NCBI GenBank assembly: GCA_027033525.1
Contig: JALVLD010000025.1
Location: forward strand, 1-5,950
Reading direction: 5' to 3'
Length of the DNA stretch: 5,950 nt
Source: Candidatus Dojkabacteria bacterium
GTDB taxonomy: Bacteria; Patescibacteriota; Dojkabacteria; GCA-002793355
Shown here: positions 1 to 4,632 of the stretch, piece by piece
Numbering within the stretch: position 1 is the first letter of the stretch
Layout of the letters: every line of letters begins with the position of its first letter
Notes under the pieces: generated by a model
The model's database searches: none
Seen by the model: the letters and a program-made list of their open reading frames with translations, nothing else
Told to the model about the DNA's origin: nothing
Position numbers and translations under genes: made by a program

Positions 1-472
1 GTAAAAAATTCCCCAGTATCTGTAAGATTTCTTGCGCCTTTATAGGATCATCCACTAAAAAGAAGAGTCTCCCTGGGAAATCCAATGTTGTGTCAATGTA
101 GAGCACCAGATGGCCATCTAGCTCTGCAAACCAAAATCGTACTAAATTCTCCCAAGGATATAATCTCCCTAGAGTCCGCACACCATAGGTCTCAATGCGA
201 TGCAGGACTTTAACAGGAGGTACGGTAGCTATTACGTAATAAAAAACAAAGATTGCAATAACTCCTAACGCCAAAAGTGCCTGACCTACCCAAACCAAAT
301 ATAAGGCGAGTCCCAAAGCCAAAAAACCAACTCCGGATACCTTTGCCACGTCTTTTCTATATGCAATCCTGTCTGGGGCCTCCCATTTGTAAACGATACG
401 ATTTACAAGGCGCGCAGTATCAGTATGGCTTAAAACCCCACGCCGAGAACTTAACTGTGGTTTGCGCTGCAT
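1..472 (-). CDS. Conserved membrane protein, N-terminal part (runs off the left edge)
   Basis: The reverse strand reads open from ATG at 472 to the window edge, giving 157 residues without a stop. The in-frame codon just before the ATG is TAA, so 472 is the earliest possible start. The protein has a basic N-terminus, a motif YKWEAPDRIAYRKD near residues 33-46, and a hydrophobic hairpin of two helices (about 50-68 and 71-84). A soluble stretch follows with RIETYGVRTLGRLYPWENL and RFWF..LDG, then a beta-rich segment ending FPGRLFFLVDD. From memory this layout matches an uncharacterised membrane protein family common in Patescibacteria, often near valS; that is recognition by eye, not a search. 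Function is unknown. It is divergent from the pilus cluster. The coding signal (steady frame, membrane pattern, family look) is good although the ORF is incomplete here. Confidence 0.8.
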   Translation of the reverse strand, partial: MQRKPQLSSRRGVLSHTDTARLVNRIVYKWEAPDRIAYRKDVAKVSGVGFLALGLALYLVWVGQALLALGVIAIFVFYYVIATVPPVKVLHRIETYGVRTLGRLYPWENLVRFWFAELDGHLVLYIDTTLDFPGRLFFLVDDPIKAQEILQILGNFL

Positions 473-505
473 TTAATATACTTATTATTTTATTTCACTA
501 ATGCT

Positions 506-534
506 ATTATACATACCTTTAAAAGGTTATACAA
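506..534 (-). promoter_or_regulatory. Candidate promoter for the 1..472 gene
   Basis: On the minus strand TTGTAT (534-529) and a perfect TATAAT (511-506) are separated by 17 bp. The predicted start of transcription is near 499, giving a leader of about 27 nt before the ATG at 472. No Shine-Dalgarno is visible in that leader. The -35 matches consensus at only three positions. A 6-bp inverted repeat, ACCTTT-A-AAAGGT (515-527), sits in the spacer and could be a binding site, but it is short and AT-rich. Confidence 0.5.
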
Positions 535-572
535 AGGCCAAGCACATTAAAACGTTCATTACTAAATATTCC

Positions 573-602
573 TTGCAGTTTAGCAAAGATTCCGGCTATA
601 CT
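573..602 (+). promoter_or_regulatory. pilN promoter, predicted leaderless
   Basis: TTGCAG (573-578), an 18-bp spacer and TATACT (597-602) form a good sigma-70-type promoter. Only 5 nt separate the -10 from the ATG at 608, so transcription should begin at or next to the start codon. No alternative ATG, GTG or TTG lies upstream in frame before the TAG at 581-583, and none occurs early in the gene, so the start cannot easily be moved to make room for a leader. The -10 is the left end of the inverted repeat 597..625. Confidence 0.6.
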
Positions 603-625
603 ATTATATGGTATATAATAGTATA
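597..625. repeat. 29-bp inverted repeat over the pilN -10 and start codon
   Basis: The arms TATACTATTATAT (597-609) and ATATAATAGTATA (613-625) are perfect 13-bp reverse complements around the 3-nt centre GGT (610-612). The left arm contains the pilN -10 and the A and T of its ATG; the right arm contains a second TATAAT (614-619). Because of the symmetry, TATACT also reads on the minus strand at 625-620. The repeat could extrude as a cruciform, bind a dimeric regulator, or form an RNA hairpin in any transcript starting upstream. All of it is A/T except six G/C bases. Confidence 0.8.
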
Positions 626-1159
626 AATCTTCTAGAAGACTCGCTTCAACCTCTTAGTCACTGGGAAAGAATTTACTTATGGACTAGTAAAACTGCTAAA
701 TACCTCCTAATACTAGCAGAAATTGCACTTGTTATAACATTTTTGTTACACCTTTACTACGACAACAAGCTTAATGCCCTAAAATCTCGAATTAACCATG
801 AGGTCTCCTTGCTACAAGAGCATCGCAAACAAGAGAGTACAATTGTAATGGTTGCAAAAACCACCAAAGAGCTCTCAACCTTAATGAGTGATAAAACGAG
901 TGCGGCCACGCGTAGAAAATACATCTTATCGCTCGTACCTCCACAAATAACACTTACCACTTTCATGCTGAATTTCGATACCATTTCAATCGCCGGAACG
1001 GCTGGTTCGTACGATGCCATAAAAACTTTATTTGACAACTTTAATAATGCAAAAGAATTAGACAAAGACAGTATTGTCACTTCTACCAGCCAACTTAGTC
1101 ACTCCAATATTCACTTTAATCTAACATGCAATTTTAAAAATGCTCAATCTAACAAATAG
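608..1159 (+). CDS. pilN: PilN-family type IV pilus assembly protein
   Basis: This 183-residue bitopic membrane protein resembles PilN, which with PilM and PilO forms the inner-membrane platform linking the pilus motor to the growing fibre. The N-terminus carries the short cytoplasmic motif SINLLE (5-10), matching the INLL signature by which PilN docks on PilM. One membrane helix lies at about 31-49, then a helical, probably coiled stretch at about 52-95. A C-terminal ferredoxin-like fold covers about 107-178, with the typical LVPPQITLTTFMLNFDTISI followed by AGTAGSYDAIKTLFDNF. Length is normal for PilN. Start 608 is the only usable start in frame and sits 5 nt after the -10. The stop overlaps pilO by 20 nt, implying translational coupling. 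No pilM is adjacent; the upstream gene is divergent. The call rests on architecture and order more than strong identity. Confidence 0.82.
   Translation: MVYNSINLLEDSLQPLSHWERIYLWTSKTAKYLLILAEIALVITFLLHLYYDNKLNALKSRINHEVSLLQEHRKQESTIVMVAKTTKELSTLMSDKTSAATRRKYILSLVPPQITLTTFMLNFDTISIAGTAGSYDAIKTLFDNFNNAKELDKDSIVTSTSQLSHSNIHFNLTCNFKNAQSNK
620..649 (-). promoter_or_regulatory. Mirror-image divergent promoter inside the pilN start
   Basis: On the minus strand TTGAAG (649-644), 18 bp and TATACT (625-620) mirror the pilN promoter around position 611. The -35 differs from the forward TTGCAG by one base; the spacer length and -10 are the same. It would transcribe leftwards toward the gene starting at 472, giving a leader of roughly 140 nt, or produce a short antisense RNA. 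The -35 lies in pilN coding sequence, so part of the match may be chance. Confidence 0.35.
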
Positions 1160-1724
1160 CGTTCAAGGGAAAACGATATCCACTGGTCTTTTAACTTTGC
1201 TTATGTTAAACCTGGTATTTTGGGGGGCGATAAAGCCAACAATAAGCCAAGCGATTGCTCTGCATACGCAAAGCCAAGAATATGAAGAAGTATATCAACA
1301 ATTACATGCCAAAAATGAAACAATAACCAAAGTCTACGAACAATTCCAAGATATGAAACCTCAACTTAAAACATTTAACTATTATTTCCCATACGATGGC
1401 GACTTCTCTTTGGTTATTGCAAACTTACACAAAATAGCTCAAGCTTACGGTTTTAATCTACAGCAAATCTCATTTTCAGAACGCATCACCAAGCAAATTA
1501 GAAAAACTGTTTCTGGCAAACTACTACTTTTGCAACCAACTACATTCACATGCCAACTTAAAGGTCCACTAGCCAACTTGAATAGTTTTATCACCCACTG
1601 GGAAAACACCCCCTTCTTGCCCAAGGTTATCAGCATTACATATGGGGCCCAGACACAAACACGACAAAGTATACTTATTATGTTCGTAGTATATCGACTA
1701 AAATATAACCTATTAACGCAATAA
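1140..1724 (+). CDS. pilO: PilO-family type IV pilus assembly protein
   Basis: This 194-residue protein fits PilO, the partner that heterodimerises with PilN through coiled coils and ferredoxin-like domains on the outer face of the membrane. A short cytoplasmic N-terminus leads to one membrane helix (about 16-33). A helical stretch with Gln/Glu-rich heptads follows (about 40-77), then FNYYFPYDGDFSLVIANLHK (79-98) and AYGFNLQQISFS. The C-terminal part has the strand-helix-strand pattern TTFTCQLKGPLANLNSFITH (134-153), typical of PilO. The start overlaps the last 20 nt of pilN and shows no Shine-Dalgarno, so initiation probably depends on ribosomes finishing pilN. The next gene begins 1 nt after its stop. 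PilO sequences diverge strongly, so identity rests on topology and position after pilN. Confidence 0.8.
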   Translation: MLNLTNSVQGKTISTGLLTLLMLNLVFWGAIKPTISQAIALHTQSQEYEEVYQQLHAKNETITKVYEQFQDMKPQLKTFNYYFPYDGDFSLVIANLHKIAQAYGFNLQQISFSERITKQIRKTVSGKLLLLQPTTFTCQLKGPLANLNSFITHWENTPFLPKVISITYGAQTQTRQSILIMFVVYRLKYNLLTQ

Positions 1725-1725
1725 T

Positions 1726-2034
1726 ATGCGAAACAACCTACCTAATTTAAAAGGCATCCTACTCCTGTCGCTTTTACTCGGCGTAAGTATTGTTAGTTTA
1801 AAAATCATCGTCACGCTAAAAAATAAGGAGGTCGCCTTACAAAACTACAGTACTTATCTTACACGAATACCCACAAACATCCCTACTGATGTTTTAGACA
1901 AAATAAGGGAACGTGAAAAACAACTACGCATAACAATAGAAGATTTTGAAAAAGAACAAAATATGTACAACCCTACTCCCGCAATTACACCGACTCCTAC
2001 TATCTCACCTACTCCAACCCAGACGCAACAATAA
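1726..2034 (+). CDS. Small membrane-anchored protein with Pro/Thr tail, third gene of the pil cluster
   Basis: This 102-residue protein is not one I can name. It has a short N-terminus with one Arg and one Lys, one membrane helix at about 10-30, and a region of about 35 residues that includes a charged helix (56-79, rich in Glu, Lys and Arg). The tail (83-102) is built of Pro-Thr units such as PTPAITPTPT and SPTPTQTQQ. There is no lipobox Cys, so it is not an obvious PilP lipoprotein. Its place 1 nt after pilO on the same strand suggests it works with the PilN/PilO platform, perhaps as a spacer or wall-spanning partner with the helix as anchor and the tail outside; that role is inference. No Shine-Dalgarno precedes the ATG. 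It converges with def, with only 8 nt between the stops. Confidence 0.7.
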   Translation: MRNNLPNLKGILLLSLLLGVSIVSLKIIVTLKNKEVALQNYSTYLTRIPTNIPTDVLDKIREREKQLRITIEDFEKEQNMYNPTPAITPTPTISPTPTQTQQ

Positions 2035-2042
2035 CTTTGAAC

Positions 2043-2558
2043 TTATGCAAATACTAAGTTATCCTTTTGAGGTGCCTCTACAATTTTATCTATAAAAAGC
2101 ACTCCGTTTAAATGATCTAATTCGTGAAGTACTATTCTAGCATTAAACCCTTTAAGCTCTACTTCATGAGGCACAGCTCGCCTATCAAGATAAGCTACCT
2201 TTATTCGTCTAGGTCTAGCCACGTATCCGAATCTATCAGGAATACTTAAACATCCTTCTTCTCCAACAACTTCTGTCGGATCTAATATAGTCACCTCTGG
2301 ATTAATATATAATCTAGGTTTATTTGTCTTTATATTATATGCCCAGAAAACCCTTACATGCTTATTTACTTGCACAGCAGAAAGCCCGACCCCCTCTATA
2401 CCAACTTGCTCTTTAGAATGATCTAAGGTAAATAATAAATCATCAAAAAACTCTTGCATCATGCTACTTAGGATTTCCTGCTTTGTTAAAGCTTTAGAAG
2501 GCATACGTAGCTCTTTTTCGTATTGTGGTAACTGAATTATCTGAAGTGTTTTAGGCAT
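2043..2558 (-). CDS. def: Peptide deformylase
   Basis: Peptide deformylase removes the formyl group from the initiator Met of new proteins at the ribosome, using a bound metal, usually iron. All three family motifs are present, numbered from the chosen Met: GVGLSAVQ (56-63, the GxGxAAxQ box), EGCLS (101-105, with the metal ligand Cys103), and HELDH (145-149, with ligands His145 and His149 and catalytic Glu146). The 171-residue length is normal. The frame is open to an ATG at 2618, but the extra 20 residues would overlap the divergent gene at 2596 and have no family counterpart. I chose ATG 2558, which begins MPKTLQIIQLPQ like other deformylase N-termini and sits 5 nt from a -10. The first box has Ser where Ala is usual, a mild change. 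Confidence 0.95.
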   Translation of the reverse strand: MPKTLQIIQLPQYEKELRMPSKALTKQEILSSMMQEFFDDLLFTLDHSKEQVGIEGVGLSAVQVNKHVRVFWAYNIKTNKPRLYINPEVTILDPTEVVGEEGCLSIPDRFGYVARPRRIKVAYLDRRAVPHEVELKGFNARIVLHELDHLNGVLFIDKIVEAPQKDNLVFA

Positions 2559-2563
2559 ATTTA

Positions 2564-2569
2564 ATTTTA
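2564..2569 (-). promoter_or_regulatory. -10 element of def, predicted leaderless
   Basis: On the minus strand TAAAAT (2569-2564) is followed by 5 nt (TAAAT) and then ATG at 2558. This is the same spacing as at pilN, 2596, rpoD and 4267. No convincing -35 is visible 15-19 bp upstream. The promoter faces away from that of the 2596 gene, with 15 bp between the two -10 hexamers. Confidence 0.5.
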
Positions 2570-2584
2570 ACATAAAAAGTGAGC

Positions 2585-2590
2585 TATAAT
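2585..2590 (+). promoter_or_regulatory. -10 element of the 2596 gene, predicted leaderless
   Basis: A perfect TATAAT (2585-2590) is followed by 5 nt (TTACT) and then ATG at 2596. No good -35 is present: the 17-bp position reads TAATTT and overlaps the opposing def -10, so the two promoters may interfere with each other. Confidence 0.55.
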
Positions 2591-2595
2591 TTACT

Positions 2596-3015
2596 ATGCC
2601 CCCAAAAGCTACAAACAACCTAAAGACTTACTTGCAAAAAATAAGCTTAAAATTAAAACTTCATTGTAATGCTACGACCCTGCGACTAACTATTGCTAAC
2701 CTTATACTCATCCCACTAGCTTATTTTTTAAAACATAATTTAACTACCAATCCTAAATATCTTCCCATAGACATAAATACCAAGACCATTTTTTATACAA
2801 GAATCCTCACTATTAATACATTAACTGCTATATACTCAGCTGGAATTATTTTAATTTTAATCGTACTTTTGCAGCTTGCATCTCTTGTTATTAGACTAAA
2901 AACAACCAAAATTTACAAATGGGCTAAAAGTATTTGGTTTGCAGCCTTAATATTTACTCTGTTTGGCCTTAATATTTACTCTTTTGGGAAAGCAATGCGC
3001 TTACTGGGTGGCTAG
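2596..3015 (+). CDS. Hypothetical three-helix membrane protein
   Basis: This 139-residue protein is not recognised. Its N-terminus is basic and probably cytoplasmic (Lys-rich, 1-30). Three hydrophobic segments follow at about 31-45, 76-99 and 112-130. A polar loop at 46-75 carries KYLPIDINTKTIFYTR, and a basic loop at 100-111 probably faces the cytoplasm. The pattern resembles small uncharacterised membrane proteins often found next to pilus or secretion genes, but no motif fixes a function. It is transcribed alone, divergent from def. The last three codons (GGT, GGC, TAG) lie within the acceptor arm of the opposite-strand tRNA-His gene, so its C-terminus LLGG is partly dictated by the tRNA. 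The start is supported by TATAAT 5 nt upstream. Confidence 0.72.
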   Translation: MPPKATNNLKTYLQKISLKLKLHCNATTLRLTIANLILIPLAYFLKHNLTTNPKYLPIDINTKTIFYTRILTINTLTAIYSAGIILILIVLLQLASLVIRLKTTKIYKWAKSIWFAALIFTLFGLNIYSFGKAMRLLGG

Positions 3016-3079
3016 TGGGATTCGAACCCACGACCACCTGTTCCACAGACAGGCGCTCTACCACTGAGCTATAGCCACC
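3007..3079 (-). tRNA. tRNA-His (anticodon GTG)
   Basis: The minus strand folds as a complete cloverleaf. The acceptor arms are GTGGCTA (3078-3072) and TAGCCAC (3014-3008). The D arm contains GCTCAGTGGTAGAGC. The anticodon stem is CCTGT/ACAGG around the loop CTGTGGA (3048-3042), with anticodon GTG at 3046-3044. The T arm is GTGGG-TTCGAAT-CCCAC. The histidine identity pair is present: an extra G at -1 (3079) opposite discriminator C73 (3007). CCA is not encoded; after C73 the sequence reads CAG, so CCA must be added by the nucleotidyltransferase. The GUN anticodon makes it a standard substrate of Tgt, which is encoded in this window. It lies 50 nt downstream of rpoD on the same strand and overlaps the end of the 2596 gene by 9 nt. 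Confidence 0.97.
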
Positions 3080-3092
3080 ATAAACCTATTGA

Positions 3093-3101
3093 ATTTTAAC
3101 A
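3093..3101 (-). promoter_or_regulatory. Candidate extended -10 for tRNA-His
   Basis: TGT followed by TAAAAT (3101-3093 on the minus strand) gives an extended -10 about 14 nt upstream of the mature tRNA 5' end, just after the rpoD stop. A second AT-rich hexamer TATAAA lies slightly farther upstream. No strong -35 is seen, and cotranscription with rpoD is an alternative. Confidence 0.35.
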
Positions 3102-3129
3102 CATTTTATACTACAAGAACGCTTACACT

Positions 3130-4248
3130 CTAAACAGCATTTAACTCCTTCCGACGTACCAAAGCTTCAGCCGCATTCTTTTTACGTTTGTTCAGTGCTA
3201 TTTCTCTTAAATGATTTAAAGCCTTAGCTTCTATTTGCCTAATACGCTCGCGGGTTACATTAAACTCTCGACCTACTTCCTCTAATGTTCGTTGTACACC
3301 GTCTAAAAGCCCAAACCTTAATTCTAAAACTCTACGCTCACGTTGTGGTAACTCCTTTAGCAAATTCATTAAATCTTGACGCATTATATCTTGATGTGCT
3401 TCCTCCTCCGGAGTTTCTGCTGTAACATCAGATATAACTTCACTTAAAGATACCGAATCGTCGTCATCTCCATCAGAACGATCAGCAGTAAGTGAGATGG
3501 AATACTGTGAGATTTTATTTATATATTCTATTTTTTCTTCTTCCATATCCATAGCTTTTGCTAACTCTTTTTGGGTTGGTGGCCTACCTAGCTTGGTAGT
3601 GAGTTCATTTTTTACCTTACGTAATCTATTTATAGTTTCATACATATGAACTGGGAGTCTTACAGTGCGGCCTTGCTCAGCAATAGCCCGAGTAATAGAC
3701 TGCCTTATCCACCAGGTGGCATAAGTTGAAAATTTAAAACCACGCTTGTAATCAAATTTTTCTACTGCTTTCATTAAACCAATGTTTCCTTCTTGAATTA
3801 GATCTAAAAAGTCTAAGCCGCTCCTTGCATATTTTTTGGCCACACTTACGACCAAACGCAAATTGGCCAATGTTAAAAGCTGGGCAGCTTTTCTGTCTCC
3901 TTTTTCAATTCGTTTGGCCAAAATAACTTCTTCTTCGGCAGTCAACAAAGGAATGCTTCCTATCTCCTGTAGATAAGAACGCAAAGGATTACCGGTAGCA
4001 GATGCTTGTATACTTTCCAAAATCCGCAATTTTTCTTCCAATGTTAACTCCTTTGGCTTGTTTTTGCTATCTTGCTCGTATAATACCTCTACGCCTTTTT
4101 GCTCTAATAACTCTAAAAATTCTTCTAACTCGTCTATATCTACCTCAGGATTAGGGAACACTTCTAGTATTTCCGCCTCGGTCAAAAAACCTTTCTTCTC
4201 GCCTTTTTCTAAAAGCCGGCGCTTAGCTTTAGAAAGCTTTTTAGCCAT
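3130..4248 (-). CDS. rpoD: Primary RNA polymerase sigma factor (sigma-70, RpoD)
   Basis: This 372-residue group 1 sigma factor directs RNA polymerase to housekeeping promoters. A short region 1.1-like domain occupies about 10-60. Region 1.2 is [11 protein letters not shown] (87-97). Region 2 spans about 124-202, with [36 protein letters not shown] and [20 protein letters not shown]. Region 3 follows from about 203, with an acidic finger loop near 255-282 ([10 protein letters not shown]). Region 4.2 is [20 protein letters not shown] (320-339), a helix-turn-helix. The -10 readers are conserved (Trp179, Trp180, Gln183, Thr186) and so are the -35 readers (Arg333, Glu334, Gln338), so standard TATAAT/TTGACA recognition is expected. 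The large non-conserved insert of E. coli RpoD is absent, as in other short sigma factors. The gene is divergent from the zinc-ribbon gene across 18 bp. Confidence 0.97.
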   Translation of the reverse strand: MAKKLSKAKRRLLEKGEKKGFLTEAEILEVFPNPEVDIDELEEFLELLEQKGVEVLYEQDSKNKPKELTLEEKLRILESIQASATGNPLRSYLQEIGSIPLLTAEEEVILAKRIEKGDRKAAQLLTLANLRLVVSVAKKYARSGLDFLDLIQEGNIGLMKAVEKFDYKRGFKFSTYATWWIRQSITRAIAEQGRTVRLPVHMYETINRLRKVKNELTTKLGRPPTQKELAKAMDMEEEKIEYINKISQYSISLTADRSDGDDDDSVSLSEVISDVTAETPEEEAHQDIMRQDLMNLLKELPQRERRVLELRFGLLDGVQRTLEEVGREFNVTRERIRQIEAKALNHLREIALNKRKKNAAEALVRRKELNAV

Positions 4249-4252
4249 GATA

Positions 4253-4261
4253 TGTTATAAT
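4253..4261 (+). promoter_or_regulatory. Extended -10 of the zinc-ribbon/tgt operon, predicted leaderless
   Basis: TGT followed by a perfect TATAAT (4256-4261) forms an extended -10. Then come 5 nt (AAATT) and ATG at 4267. No useful -35 is present (position 4233-4238 reads AAAGCT), which the extended -10 could compensate. It overlaps the rpoD -10 by four bases. Confidence 0.6.
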
Positions 4262-4281
4262 AAATTATGTTAAATAAACAA
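4254..4281 (-). promoter_or_regulatory. rpoD promoter, predicted leaderless
   Basis: On the minus strand TTGTTT (4281-4276), 16 bp and TATAAC (4259-4254) are followed by 5 nt (ATATC) and ATG at 4248. The -35 lies inside the coding start of the divergent gene. The -10 shares its TATA core (4256-4259) with the -10 of that gene, so polymerase can occupy only one orientation at a time. rpoD would thus be read by its own product. Confidence 0.55.
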
Positions 4282-4632
4282 CACGAACAAGAAATAAAAG
4301 AATTTGTCTTAAAAAATGTTGTAGCATATTGCGATAAATGCGGTACTCCATACAAACCTAAAGACCTAACGGTTATTAATGATAACACCAATTTTATAAT
4401 AGTTCAAGCCACCTGTCCAAAATGTAAAGCCCAATATATCGTCCAGCTGGTGGAGCCTATCAATGCAGCCCGCAAATTCCCGATTGTTCTAGACTTACCT
4501 GCGCATAAACTTGCAACCTCTTTTCTATTACCTCCCGTTTCTACAGACTTAGTTTTAGAATTTCATCGCATTTTTTTACAGAAAAGGCTTAAACTTAAAG
4601 ACTTCTTAACTTACATTGGCGTAAATGAGTAA
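4267..4632 (+). CDS. Hypothetical zinc-ribbon protein upstream of tgt
   Basis: This 121-residue soluble protein carries two knuckles, CDKC (22-25) and CPKC (50-53), separated by a strand-rich stretch. That is the classic four-Cys zinc ribbon. A short helix (5-17) precedes it. The C-terminal half includes LLPPVSTDLVLEFHRIFLQK (87-106), which resembles the PxSTDDVLxxHxxL element I recall from small Patescibacteria zinc-ribbon proteins; that match is from memory. The function is unknown; zinc ribbons usually bind nucleic acid or protein. The ATG lies 5 nt after a perfect TATAAT. The end overlaps the tgt start by 8 nt (ATGAGTAA), so the two genes are probably cotranscribed and translationally coupled. 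A role around tRNA or transcription is suggested only by its neighbours tgt and rpoD. Confidence 0.78.
   Translation: MLNKQHEQEIKEFVLKNVVAYCDKCGTPYKPKDLTVINDNTNFIIVQATCPKCKAQYIVQLVEPINAARKFPIVLDLPAHKLATSFLLPPVSTDLVLEFHRIFLQKRLKLKDFLTYIGVNE

Noticed and set aside
757..1080. Antisense ORF inside pilN (also others inside pilO, rpoD and tgt, and the plus-strand ORF at 277..501 inside the 1..472 gene)
   Set aside because: They lie opposite well-supported genes, have no promoter or ribosome site, and show compositions typical of shadow frames.
2031..2062. Inverted repeat ATAACTT/AAGTTAT (alternatively AACTTA/TAAGTT) between the convergent stops of the pil cluster and def, possible bidirectional terminator
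   Set aside because: The stem is AT-rich, the loop is 9-18 nt, and no T-run follows on either strand; too weak to call.
2559..2618. Longer def start at ATG 2618 adding 20 residues
   Set aside because: The extension overlaps the divergent gene's start and promoter, lacks deformylase similarity, and the 2558 ATG has a properly placed -10.
4058..4273. Ser/Asn-rich 71-residue plus-strand ORF opposite the rpoD N-terminus
   Set aside because: Low-complexity shadow of the Glu/Leu-rich sigma region 1.1; no start signals.
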